From GCA-2786165 sp964625775 (GTDB lineage Bacteria; Pseudomonadota; Gammaproteobacteria; Legionellales; Legionellaceae), in assembly GCA_964625775.1 (NCBI GenBank), contig CAZVEH010000060.1, forward strand, positions 1 to 11,559: a stretch of 11,559 nt of DNA, given 5' to 3'. A program made the position numbers and the translations under genes. Each line of letters begins with the position of its first letter. The stretch's first letter is position 1. Of this stretch, positions 1-7,376 are shown piece by piece. The notes under the pieces were generated by a model that was not told the origin of the DNA, did no database searches, and saw nothing but the letters and a program-made list of their open reading frames with translations.

Positions 1-51
1 CACACGACAGGAGATCCCTCGCTACGCTCGGGATGACGTGGGGAGTTACGT
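1..51. repeat. Dispersed REP-like repeat, left copy (inverted relative to right copy)
   Basis: Bases 1-51 match the reverse complement of 11505-11555 with one mismatch (A at 24 against G). The core, about 14-37, is an imperfect dyad: outer arms ATCCC/GGGAT enclose a GC-rich centre. This is the look of a short intergenic dispersed repeat rather than a gene or IS terminus, since no transposase is present. It stops 12 bases from the cytochrome gene's stop codon. The window edge cuts it, so the true outer limit is unknown. Confidence 0.85.
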
Positions 52-60
52 TTTTCGTAA
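46..60. other. Small hairpin downstream of the cytochrome c5 gene
   Basis: TTACG at 46-50 and CGTAA at 56-60 are perfect inverted arms around a five-T loop, starting two bases past the cytochrome stop codon in the direction of transcription. It could weakly help end the minus-strand transcript. The five-base stem and lack of a following U tract make it a poor intrinsic terminator. Confidence 0.3.
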
Positions 61-62
61 GG

Positions 63-410
63 TCATGGAGAAGAAATTAATACAGCAATAGCGCGTTCTA
101 ACTGTTCATCACTACATTCAAAGCACCCTCCACGTGCGGGCATGGCATTGAATCCCTCTGAGGTATGTCGCAATAAAACGGCCTTACCTTGTGCGATCCG
201 CGATACCCAATCACCTTTATATCCAATGCGAGGAGCACCTAATGGGACCAACGGATGAGCAGCATGGCAAGTCGCGCAAAAATGTTTGACCACCTCTTGC
301 CCTTCTGTTGGGCTGCCTGAAATCTTATCTAAAAATACCTGTGGACGATGCGTAGCAGACCAAAGACTAGAACTCAGGCTCAGCAACATCAGAAACACTT
401 TAGGCCTCAC
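63..410 (-). CDS. Cytochrome c5-like monoheme c-type cytochrome, exported
   Basis: A small periplasmic electron carrier of the cytochrome c5 family. From the GTG start at 410 it is 115 residues. It opens with an Arg/Lys-containing n-region and a hydrophobic signal peptide ending near Trp-Ser-Ala. CATCH at 45-49 is the CXXCH heme-attachment site, and Met90 in the GFNAMPARGG segment is the probable axial ligand. Cys96 and Cys99 match the extra cysteine pair typical of c5. Family features (heme linkage, second cysteine pair) are established; the redox partner is not visible here. An ATG lies upstream at 431 but has no Shine-Dalgarno and would add two cysteines ahead of the signal peptide. GTG 410 has GAAGAGG six bases upstream, so I prefer it. 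The gene overlaps the 3' end of recJ in another frame, which suggests coupled translation. Confidence 0.85.
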   Translation of the reverse strand: MRPKVFLMLLSLSSSLWSATHRPQVFLDKISGSPTEGQEVVKHFCATCHAAHPLVPLGAPRIGYKGDWVSRIAQGKAVLLRHTSEGFNAMPARGGCFECSDEQLERAIAVLISSP

Positions 411-2145
411 ACAGCACCTCTTCTTTGGCATGTAAATTCATTACAATCAACTGTAACCGACTACGCCCTTGATACGTATTGATATCCAATTTATAAACGG
501 CATGAACAAATCTGGCGCGATGATTCGGCCAAGCGTTTAAATCCACCTGAAACGCAATCGCATCAATGGGTTCTCCATTAGGCGGCAAACTCAACGTGAG
601 TTTCAAATGGTGCTGTCCAACCAAGCGCTGATCCAAAACCTCAAACACATTATCGAATAATGGTTCTGGGAACAATTGCCCCCAAGGACCCGCTTCTTGC
701 AATAAAACAGCCACTTGCTGCGTCAAATCTTCTTGTAGCAAAGCACCGTCCGTCAATGTTATGTCGGTGCCCAAGGTTTCGTCTGTCAAGGATGCAATTT
801 CAGCACAAAATGCTTTTTTAAATTCATTTAAAGAGGTGGGATGCATACTCATACCCGCAGCCATCGCATGACCACCAAATTTGGTCAGTAATCCCGGTTT
901 AGACTTATCCACGCTTGCTAATACATCACGAATATTTAACCCGGGCACTGATCGCGCTGAACCTTTTAACTCTGTTGCACTGACCTGGGCAAATACAATC
1001 ACGGGTCGGTGATACCGTTCTTTTAATCGTCCAGCCAATACCCCAATAACCCCCTGATGCCACGATGGATCAAACAAACACAACCCAGGAGGTAAGGCAC
1101 CATTTTCTACAGTTAACACCAATTGATCCAAAGCCAACAAGGCCTGATCTTTCATTTCTGTTTCAATTTTACGCCGCTCAACATTCAATGCATCCAAACG
1201 TTGCGCCAAAATTCGCGCATCCTCAAGAGATTCGCTCAATAAGCACTCAATCCCCAGGGACATATCATCTAACCGGCCTGCAGCATTTAATCGCGGCGCA
1301 ATCGCAAACCCCAAATCACTCTCACGCAAACGTTCAGCATGACGGCCTGATACCTCAATCAAAGCCGTAATACCGCATCGCGCCAAACCTCTACGGATAC
1401 GCTGTACGCCTTGACGTACTAAAATTCGATTATTGTGATCGAGACCCACCACATCGGCCACTGTACCCAGCGCAACCAAATCCAGAAATTGGCTCATATT
1501 GGGTTTTTCTAATTGCTGGCTATCAAACCAACCGATATCTTGCAAATGTCGTCGTAATGCCAACATCACATAGAAAATCACGCCAACACCTGCCATAGAT
1601 TTGCTCAAAAAAGCATCACCCTGCTGATTAGGGTTCACAATCGCGCAGGCGGCAGGCAAGCATTCAGCGGGTAAATGATGGTCGGTGATCAACACATCAA
1701 TGCCTGCTGCATTTGCCGTTTCAACGCCCTCAATACTGGAAATTCCGTTATCAACGGTGATGATCAAATTCGGTGTTTTGGATCGCGCTACCTCAACAAT
1801 AGCCGGCGTCAGTCCATAACCAAATTCAAAGCGATTGGGTACCAAGTAATCGACGTGTTGGGCACCCAGTGCACGTAAAGCGCTCACAGCCAAAGCAGTC
1901 GACGTAGCCCCGTCCGCATCAAAATCACCAATCACCAAAATGCGTTGTTGCAAGCGCAAAGCCTGCTCTAAGCGAACACAAGCTTTATCGATCCCAATCA
2001 GCGCATCAAAGGGCAACAGGGCATGTAAATCTAAGCTTAATTCAGATTCATGCTTTATCCCACGCGATGTGTAAATGCGTTGTAAAATAGGATGAAGATG
2101 CGTCAACACATCCGTGTTCGACACCCCACGACGTTTGATCAACAT
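400..2145 (-). CDS. recJ: Single-stranded-DNA-specific 5'-3' exonuclease RecJ
   Basis: RecJ degrades single-stranded DNA 5' to 3' in recombination, mismatch and base-excision repair in the cytoplasm. From ATG 2145 it is 581 residues, close to the 577 of E. coli RecJ. The DHH-family metal ligands are visible: DFDADG at 74-79, DNG at 132-134, DHH at 155-157 and Asp231 in a VADVV segment. A RLNAAGR segment follows near 285-291. The DHHA1 domain carries GGHAMAAGM at 424-432, and an OB-like C-terminal domain follows. The reading frame is open back to 2214, but RecJ homologues start near MLIKRRG, and GGAG at 2152-2155 sits six bases before ATG 2145. It overlaps the end of the upstream RpfE-type gene by seven bases and its own end overlaps the cytochrome gene, so the three form one unit. 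Confidence 0.96.
   Translation of the reverse strand: MLIKRRGVSNTDVLTHLHPILQRIYTSRGIKHESELSLDLHALLPFDALIGIDKACVRLEQALRLQQRILVIGDFDADGATSTALAVSALRALGAQHVDYLVPNRFEFGYGLTPAIVEVARSKTPNLIITVDNGISSIEGVETANAAGIDVLITDHHLPAECLPAACAIVNPNQQGDAFLSKSMAGVGVIFYVMLALRRHLQDIGWFDSQQLEKPNMSQFLDLVALGTVADVVGLDHNNRILVRQGVQRIRRGLARCGITALIEVSGRHAERLRESDLGFAIAPRLNAAGRLDDMSLGIECLLSESLEDARILAQRLDALNVERRKIETEMKDQALLALDQLVLTVENGALPPGLCLFDPSWHQGVIGVLAGRLKERYHRPVIVFAQVSATELKGSARSVPGLNIRDVLASVDKSKPGLLTKFGGHAMAAGMSMHPTSLNEFKKAFCAEIASLTDETLGTDITLTDGALLQEDLTQQVAVLLQEAGPWGQLFPEPLFDNVFEVLDQRLVGQHHLKLTLSLPPNGEPIDAIAFQVDLNAWPNHRARFVHAVYKLDINTYQGRSRLQLIVMNLHAKEEVLCEA
417..423 (-). promoter_or_regulatory. Shine-Dalgarno that decides the cytochrome c5 start
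   Basis: Read on the minus strand this is GAAGAGG, six bases before GTG 410. No comparable site precedes the ATG at 431. The site lies inside the last codons of recJ, which fits translational coupling. Confidence 0.5.
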
Positions 2146-2972
2146 AGGAAACTCCATAAGCGCTTGAACCATCCCTGAGGACTTGTTTGATAAGCGCAGT
2201 TTTGCCAATACCAATTCACCGTCTGGTGTTTGGTTTTTAATTGAACCTCTGAGAGATGGGTTTTATTTTCCAACAACATCAAAGCTGTGTCAGGATAGAT
2301 ATTCAAATCACTTACCGTATAGGTCTGCGTGGACAGAACTGATGCCAAGCGTTGGGCTCCAGGACTATCTGACACAATGGGGCTACTCGTGGGCTTGAAT
2401 ACGCCATAACCCCATATCCAAATCCCATTGATAAGGCATTTCGTACCCCTGCGTGCTTGATTAAGCGGATGTTGACTGAACAACATTTGCACTTCAGTTA
2501 AACGTTTTTGCCAAAATAACGTATCATCGAGCACAGCCAACTCAGGCATCATCGACTGATGACGTAACCGATGAGCCGGCTTTGCGATCAGGGGTGGTTG
2601 CTGATCAATTCGAATCAACCAAGTATATGGATCATGGTAATGCACACCTGAGAAATCCTGTTTAGCAAATTCTGCAAATATCCCAAACCAAGCCAGTCCT
2701 TCCTCATTCGACAAAGCAAGATCTTCCCCAACGGCAAGTAGCATAGCATCGTTATGTGATGCCTCCCAATAAATAGGAGAAACAACCAACCAGGATCCTG
2801 CAAGATCATGCACTCTCCGCAATACATCAGCAACAGGTGGCGCCGATTCAGGGTAGTCCAGGCAATTTAAAATCTGATGATGATAGTGTTCCGTGTAATT
2901 CAGAAATCCCGGGTCTCTCACAACATCGTTGGCCGCATCCGACTCTAGTGCATGGGGGATAATAATATCCAT
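2139..2972 (-). CDS. RpfE-type regulatory / phosphoglycerate-mutase-like protein
   Basis: A 277-residue cytoplasmic protein of the family labelled 'regulatory protein RPFE type' or 'cofactor-independent phosphoglycerate mutase-like'. I recognise three conserved segments: SPIYWEASHNDAMLL near 65-79, GVHYHDPYTWLIRI near 109-122, and NGIWIWGYG at 182-190, which matches the family's NS(L/I)W(F/L)WG signature. The C-terminal end is rich in Trp/Tyr (WYWQNCAY near 254-261). In Xanthomonas rpfE also lies beside recJ, which supports the call. No biochemical activity is firmly known for this family and I do not assign one. The start at 2972 has AGGAA about ten bases upstream, a longer spacing than usual. 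It is the first gene of the recJ unit. Confidence 0.8.
   Translation of the reverse strand: MDIIIPHALESDAANDVVRDPGFLNYTEHYHHQILNCLDYPESAPPVADVLRRVHDLAGSWLVVSPIYWEASHNDAMLLAVGEDLALSNEEGLAWFGIFAEFAKQDFSGVHYHDPYTWLIRIDQQPPLIAKPAHRLRHQSMMPELAVLDDTLFWQKRLTEVQMLFSQHPLNQARRGTKCLINGIWIWGYGVFKPTSSPIVSDSPGAQRLASVLSTQTYTVSDLNIYPDTALMLLENKTHLSEVQLKTKHQTVNWYWQNCAYQTSPQGWFKRLWSFLC
2152..2155 (-). promoter_or_regulatory. Shine-Dalgarno that decides the recJ start
   Basis: GGAG on the minus strand, six bases before ATG 2145. It favours the 581-residue RecJ over longer versions starting at 2157, 2172 or 2214. Confidence 0.6.
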
Positions 2973-2997
2973 TCTAGCGGTTTCCTGTATATCCAGT

Positions 2998-3003
2998 TAT
3001 AAT
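2998..3003 (+). promoter_or_regulatory. Possible -10 element for the Mth938-domain gene
   Basis: A consensus TATAAT, about 35 bases before ATG 3039, in the 66-base divergent gap. I see no good -35 box at 16-18 bases, so this is a weak prediction. A start near 3010 would give a leader of roughly 29 bases. Confidence 0.3.
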
Positions 3004-3038
3004 CATGGGTTTTGCACACATAAAGCACCTAAACAACA

Positions 3039-3419
3039 ATGGAAATTCAATTAGAATCCCCAGAACATCATGCTGTGCGTTCGTATACGGAGCATAGTAT
3101 CACTGTTGCTGATGAAACACTTCAGCATTCTTGTATCGTTTGCAAAGAGTCTCTTCACAACAACTGGCCTGTACAACACATCACAGCTCTTACTTTAGAG
3201 GATCTTGAGCTGCTGATGCAATCTAGCCCCGAACTCATCATTCTAGGACATACATCGACGCAGCGACCCTCTCCAGCCATCGCAAGCTATTTATCAACTC
3301 GCAGAATTGGTCTTGAGTGTATGTCTATTGGGGCCGCCTGTAGGACCTTTAATATTTTATTAGCGGAAAAACGCACAGTCGTCTTGGGGATTATTTTAGA
3401 ACAATCGAGCCCTGCTTAG
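3039..3419 (+). CDS. Mth938-domain (DUF498/COG3737) protein
   Basis: A 126-residue soluble protein of the Mth938-like fold family (DUF498). The family is related to the mitochondrial complex I assembly factor NDUFAF3; the bacterial role is not settled. The C-terminal half shows the hallmark: a hydrophobic strand and glycine (ELIILG at 65-70), then GLECMSIGAACRTFNILLAE at 91-110. The N-terminal part has ITVADETL and a WPVQHITALT segment that fit the family. It is one of only two plus-strand genes, divergent from the RpfE-type gene. It ends inside the relA stop codon. No Shine-Dalgarno is visible before the ATG, and an in-frame stop upstream excludes an earlier start. Confidence 0.87.
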   Translation: MEIQLESPEHHAVRSYTEHSITVADETLQHSCIVCKESLHNNWPVQHITALTLEDLELLMQSSPELIILGHTSTQRPSPAIASYLSTRRIGLECMSIGAACRTFNILLAEKRTVVLGIILEQSSPA

Positions 3420-5611
3420 ACCAAACGTCGCGCTTCTAATACATTGGGAATATGTTCCAACCGGTTTAACAGTCTCGACAAACTGGCCAAACCATCGATA
3501 TCGATTGTCAAATATATCAAGCTATGCTGATCAATCTGATCTTTTTCCGTTTTTAAGGCCAAAACGTTTGCCTTCTCATTCACCAACAACGATGTCACAT
3601 CCCGCAATAAAGTACTACGTTCAAACGCTTTGATCAAGATATCGACTCGGTAGATGTCTTGGTAGCCCTCTCCCCAGCTCACTTCTAAAAAACGCTCTTG
3701 CTGTTTGGCATTGGCACGTAACATGTTAGAGCAATCGATACGATGAATAGAGACACCCCGTCCTAGGGTGATATACCCCATGACTTTATCCCCCGGAAGT
3801 GGCTGACAACACCGCGCCATATGGGTTAATAAATTACCAACGCCTTCAATCCGTAAGCTGGGCTTACGTGTCGCAATGGATTGAGTCAGTTTGCTGAATA
3901 GGGACGGAGGTTCAATTTTATCTCCGGGCGTCAAACGACTCACCACTTGGGACAGCTTGAGATCTCCTCTGCCCAAAGCTGCATACAAATCTTCTAAGGT
4001 ATTGACATTATGAATCGGCAATATGCGCAGCAATTGTGGTGTTTTGATCCCCAAAGACTTTAATTCTTTGTCTAAAATTTCACGACCTTCGATACAATTT
4101 TTATCGAAATCTTGCATTTTAAACCAATGCAACACTTTTGCCTTGGCACGTGAAGATTTCAAATAGTTCAAATGGGGACTGATCCAATCTCTTGAAGGTT
4201 TGAGCTCTTTCCCTGTTAAAATTTCAACTTTATCACCCGTTTGCAACCCATAGGTCAAAGGTACAATAGCCCCGTTCACTTTAGCACCGCGACAACGATG
4301 CCCGATATCTGTATGCAAGTGATATGCAAAATCCAAAGCCGTGACACCCACAGGCAAATCAAGAATATCGCCATCGGGGGTAAACACATACACCCGCTCT
4401 TCCATAAACCCAGGGTCTATCATGGTTGTGCCATGGTGGGTTGATACATCTTGATGCCACGCCAATACTTGGCGCAACCACTCTATCTTGCGCTCATGAC
4501 TGGCTTTGAGTTGTTTGCCGTTTTCCTTATATTTCCAATGCGCCGCCACACCCATTTCCGCCAAATCATGCATTTGAAAAGTTCTAATTTGCACTTCAAA
4601 GATTCGACTTTCTGGACCTTGCACTGCAGTATGTAACGATTGATATCCATTGGACTTGGGTTTCACAATATAATCGTCGTACTCTTTCAACACGGGTGGC
4701 CATAAATGATGTACCAAATCCATGACCTCATAACATTGTGTTTCTGAATCTACCAAAATACGCACTGCAGTCGCATCATAAATTTGACTCAAAGGCACTG
4801 ATTTGCGCATCATTTTGCGATAAATGCTATGAATATGTTTCGAACGACCATACACCGCAAAATGCTCAATATTCATTTTTTTAAGGTATTGGTTTAAAGT
4901 CTCAACAATCGATTGTACATAGTGATCACGCTCCAAGCGCTTGACGTTTAAGTCTTTGGCAATGGCCTTATAAGCATCTGGCTGCAAATAACGAAACGCC
5001 AAATCCTCCATTTCCCATTTAATAGCACCAATACCGAGTCGATTGGCCAAAGGCGCATAGATAGTCATGGCTTCATGTGCAATTTTTTGGCGCATAGATG
5101 CAGAAATAGGGGTATTAGAACGTAACACACAAAGTCTGTCCGCTAGTTTGATCAACACAACGCGCACATCATCCACCATGGCCAATAACATTTTTCGCAT
5201 GTTATCGATTTGATGTTTGCTGTTGGGATAGGTAGATTCTGAGCTTATTTGCGATAGAACGCTCATTTTTTGAGCCATACTAATCAAATGCGCTACAGAG
5301 TCGCCAAATTGTTCTGCGACATCTTCTAAAGACAATTCAGCATAATGCACACTGACATACAATAATGCTGCCACCAAAGTATCTTGGTCTACTTCTAACT
5401 CGACTAACACATTAGCCATCGCAAGACCGTGCTGTAAACAAGGTTCGCCCGTTTCAATCGCATGGTCCTGACCCGCCAATTGACTCAATACACAAGCGGA
5501 TCGCAAAGGTTCCAAATCTTGAAAATAGTCTTTGGCAGCAAGGTCTTGCAACCATTGGTCGATATCAATAGGCCCCTCTTGTCGTGGAACGTCTTTAGTG
5601 ATTTTGACCAT
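3416..5611 (-). CDS. relA: GTP pyrophosphokinase RelA ((p)ppGpp synthetase I)
   Basis: RelA binds ribosomes carrying uncharged tRNA and makes (p)ppGpp, starting the stringent response. It is 731 residues (E. coli RelA: 744). Residues about 40-165 are a degenerate hydrolase domain: the His-Asp catalytic motif of SpoT/Rel is absent and LLYVSVHYAE stands in its place. The synthetase domain holds YGRSKHIHSIYRKM near 254-267, EYDD at 310-313 and NGYQSLHT at 321-328. EXDD is the mark of monofunctional RelA, against RXKD in bifunctional enzymes. A TGS domain (about 405-465), a conserved ARCCQPLPGD cysteine segment at 599-608 and a C-terminal ACT/RRM domain (about 650-731) follow. AAGGAG at 5618-5623 lies six bases before the ATG. 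It is 48 bases downstream of rlmD, as in the E. coli pair. Confidence 0.97.
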   Translation of the reverse strand: MVKITKDVPRQEGPIDIDQWLQDLAAKDYFQDLEPLRSACVLSQLAGQDHAIETGEPCLQHGLAMANVLVELEVDQDTLVAALLYVSVHYAELSLEDVAEQFGDSVAHLISMAQKMSVLSQISSESTYPNSKHQIDNMRKMLLAMVDDVRVVLIKLADRLCVLRSNTPISASMRQKIAHEAMTIYAPLANRLGIGAIKWEMEDLAFRYLQPDAYKAIAKDLNVKRLERDHYVQSIVETLNQYLKKMNIEHFAVYGRSKHIHSIYRKMMRKSVPLSQIYDATAVRILVDSETQCYEVMDLVHHLWPPVLKEYDDYIVKPKSNGYQSLHTAVQGPESRIFEVQIRTFQMHDLAEMGVAAHWKYKENGKQLKASHERKIEWLRQVLAWHQDVSTHHGTTMIDPGFMEERVYVFTPDGDILDLPVGVTALDFAYHLHTDIGHRCRGAKVNGAIVPLTYGLQTGDKVEILTGKELKPSRDWISPHLNYLKSSRAKAKVLHWFKMQDFDKNCIEGREILDKELKSLGIKTPQLLRILPIHNVNTLEDLYAALGRGDLKLSQVVSRLTPGDKIEPPSLFSKLTQSIATRKPSLRIEGVGNLLTHMARCCQPLPGDKVMGYITLGRGVSIHRIDCSNMLRANAKQQERFLEVSWGEGYQDIYRVDILIKAFERSTLLRDVTSLLVNEKANVLALKTEKDQIDQHSLIYLTIDIDGLASLSRLLNRLEHIPNVLEARRLV

Positions 5612-5659
5612 GCTCCACTCCTTGGTTAGCTGATAAGAACGCCTAGAGACTGATGCCCC

Positions 5660-6994
5660 CTAGCTCTTGCCCCTGATAAATAATGCGATAGACTCCACAT
5701 GAGAGGTGTGCGGAAACATATCCATGACGCCTGCGGACTGTAAAACGTACCCTTGCGCAATCAATATCTCTGCATCTCGCGCCAATGTGACTGGATTACA
5801 GGACACATACACAATCAATTCAGGGCGTAACAAATGCATTTGTTTCACAATGGCCAACGCCCCAGAGCGCGGTGGATCTAATAGTATTTTGTTCACACCA
5901 TTCACCAAAGGACCTGCCAAGTCCCATTGCTCAAGGTTGGCACACGCAAACTCAGCATGCTCAATATGGTTGGCAGCTGCATTCATCTTGGCGCGCTCAA
6001 TCATCATTGCACTGCCTTCAATTCCAATCACTCTGGCGCAACGTTGGGCGATCGGTAAGGTAAAGTTGCCCAATCCACAAAACAAATCAAGCACAACATC
6101 TGAAGATTTTAAATCCAATAACCGTACCGCTAGGCTCACCATTTGGCGATTAATACCCGCATTCACTTGTGTAAAATCTGTGGGATAAAAACGATATACC
6201 AGCCCAAATTCTGGAAGTGCATACTGCAAATAGGTCTCTGCCTCAACGGGATAGAGCAAATAGACGCTGTCAGGGCCAGCCGGTTGTAGATACAAGCGAA
6301 AGCCTGTGATCTGAGCGAACTCTTTTAGCAGTGCTTCATCATTCACGCTCAAAGCAGTCAGATTTCGCAAGATCAACGCAACTTCCGTATCGCCAGCCGC
6401 AACTTCAATTTGTGCAATACAACGCTTGTCTTCCATACCATCTAGCAACACACGTAATTCATCAATGCGAGCATCTACGCCAGCATGCATCACGGGGCAT
6501 TGATGAATATCGGTGATGTAACGTGGATTCTTTTTTTCACGAAATCCAATCAAAGTCGCGGATTTTTTTTCCACATACCGTACTGACAATCGAGCTTTAT
6601 TGCGATAATTCCAGACCTCATCCACTAACGGTGGCAATATCGTTATAGGTTGACAGTGTCCAATGCGAGTCAGCACGTCCAAGAGTAAAGTTTGCTTAAT
6701 ATGAATTTGCGCGTCACTTGACACATGCTGCAAAGAACAGCCTCCACATAATTCATAATGAGGACAATGAGGCTCAACACGATCTGGGGAAGGGTTTGAG
6801 ATCTGCAGCGCACGACCTTCATCATAATCTGCTTTACGCCGTGTGTATTCGAAATGCACCGTTTCTTCAGGCAATGCACCTTCGATAAAAGTGGTTTTTC
6901 CTAAAATTCGCGCGATACCTCGGCCATCATGGGAAAATTTTTCAATGGTTGCAGTGTGTGTGACAGGTGGTTTGGAGCCAGACTTCATAGACAT
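5660..6994 (-). CDS. rlmD: 23S rRNA m5U1939 methyltransferase RlmD (RumA)
   Basis: RlmD uses S-adenosylmethionine to methylate U1939 of 23S rRNA. The 444-residue protein starts with a TRAM-type RNA-binding domain (about 10-65). Cys77, Cys83, Cys86 and Cys166 match the four ligands of the family's [4Fe-4S] cluster. The methyltransferase domain has LDLFCGLGNFTL at 302-313 (SAM-binding), LDPPR at 372-376, the SCNP motif with nucleophile Cys399, and the general-base Glu434 in HVES. The start is ATG 6994 or the next Met two codons on at 6988; neither has a clear Shine-Dalgarno. The gene carries A7 and A8 tracts (minus strand, 6531-6537 and 6563-6570) but the frame is intact. It leads the rlmD-relA unit. 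Confidence 0.96.
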   Translation of the reverse strand: MSMKSGSKPPVTHTATIEKFSHDGRGIARILGKTTFIEGALPEETVHFEYTRRKADYDEGRALQISNPSPDRVEPHCPHYELCGGCSLQHVSSDAQIHIKQTLLLDVLTRIGHCQPITILPPLVDEVWNYRNKARLSVRYVEKKSATLIGFREKKNPRYITDIHQCPVMHAGVDARIDELRVLLDGMEDKRCIAQIEVAAGDTEVALILRNLTALSVNDEALLKEFAQITGFRLYLQPAGPDSVYLLYPVEAETYLQYALPEFGLVYRFYPTDFTQVNAGINRQMVSLAVRLLDLKSSDVVLDLFCGLGNFTLPIAQRCARVIGIEGSAMMIERAKMNAAANHIEHAEFACANLEQWDLAGPLVNGVNKILLDPPRSGALAIVKQMHLLRPELIVYVSCNPVTLARDAEILIAQGYVLQSAGVMDMFPHTSHVESIALFIRGKS

Positions 6995-7024
6995 TAGATA
7001 TGTTACGCCATCATTTAAAAATGG

Positions 7025-7053
7025 TATTTAAGCATAAAATATTCATTCAACAA
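7025..7053 (-). promoter_or_regulatory. Possible sigma70-type promoter for rlmD-relA
   Basis: On the minus strand TTGTTG (7053-7048) and TAAATA (7030-7025) are 17 bases apart, upstream of the rlmD ATG at 6994. Both boxes match the consensus only partly. The -35 box ends two bases from the arm of the long hairpin at 7055-7090. Confidence 0.3.
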
Positions 7054-7054
7054 A

Positions 7055-7090
7055 CAATTTCCTTCTCCCTGGTGAGGGAGAAGGAAATTG
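7055..7090. repeat. Perfect 16-bp hairpin, CCTTCTCCC...GGGAGAAGG repeat family
   Basis: Arms 7055-7070 and 7075-7090 are perfectly complementary around a four-base loop (GGTG). The inner part CCTTCTCCC/GGGAGAAGG is the core of a dispersed repeat, also present in diverged form at 7377-7398. It lies between the DUF3309 stop and the rlmD start. A transcript in either direction would form a very stable stem. No U tract follows on either side, so I call it a repeat rather than an intrinsic terminator. Confidence 0.8.
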
Positions 7091-7106
7091 GAAACGAGGA
7101 ACAGCG

Positions 7107-7132
7107 TTACCTACGGAGGACCGTAGTGGTAA
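7107..7132 (-). other. Hairpin spanning the DUF3309 stop codon
   Basis: CTACGG (7111-7116) pairs with CCGTAG (7121-7126) around a four-base loop. The stem extends by TTAC/GTAA (7107-7110/7129-7132) past a two-base bulge. It covers the last codons and the TAG stop of the DUF3309 gene, so it may protect or end that transcript. No U run follows. Confidence 0.4.
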
Positions 7133-7296
7133 AAAGACACAGGAATAGTACCAATCAAAATCATTATCACATAAATCAACAACACCGTTCCGATAATACC
7201 TGCTGGACCATAACCCCAAGATCTACTGTGAGACCACGTCGGTAACCCTCCAACCAAAAACAAGATCAACAATATCAAAAGTATAGTGCTTAACAT
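7111..7296 (-). CDS. DUF3309 small two-helix membrane protein
   Basis: A 61-residue protein of the DUF3309 family, of unknown function. A first hydrophobic helix (about 2-17) is followed by the family signature GGLPTWSHSRSWGYGP (about 16-31) and a second hydrophobic helix (about 33-50). It is probably an inner-membrane protein. The frame is open to 7323, but homologues begin at M-L-S-T, and AAGGAAG at 7302-7308 lies five bases before ATG 7296. The gene stands alone between two hairpins of one repeat family, separated from rluB by 142 bases. It need not share a transcript with its neighbours. Confidence 0.85.
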   Translation of the reverse strand: MLSTILLILLILFLVGGLPTWSHSRSWGYGPAGIIGTVLLIYVIMILIGTIPVSFYHYGPP

Positions 7297-7301
7297 CAGT
7301 T

Positions 7302-7308
7302 CTTCCTT
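7302..7308 (-). promoter_or_regulatory. Shine-Dalgarno that decides the DUF3309 start
   Basis: AAGGAAG on the minus strand, five bases before ATG 7296. It supports the 61-residue form over a 70-residue form starting at 7323. Confidence 0.6.
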
Positions 7309-7376
7309 GTTGTGTGTGCCCATTTTTACTTTAATAGAAGTGGCGCTATTTACTACTGTGGTTTACCCTGGTGAAT

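Noticed and set aside
1065..1370. 101-codon plus-strand frame inside recJ
   Set aside because: Antisense shadow of the RecJ catalytic region, rich in His/Gln/Pro with no domain.
3416..5611. SpoT/bifunctional Rel annotation
   Set aside because: The hydrolase His-Asp motif is missing and EYDD replaces RXKD, and the neighbour is rlmD as for relA.
5706..6188. 160-codon plus-strand frame inside rlmD
   Set aside because: Antisense to the intact, motif-complete RlmD; the product shows no family features.
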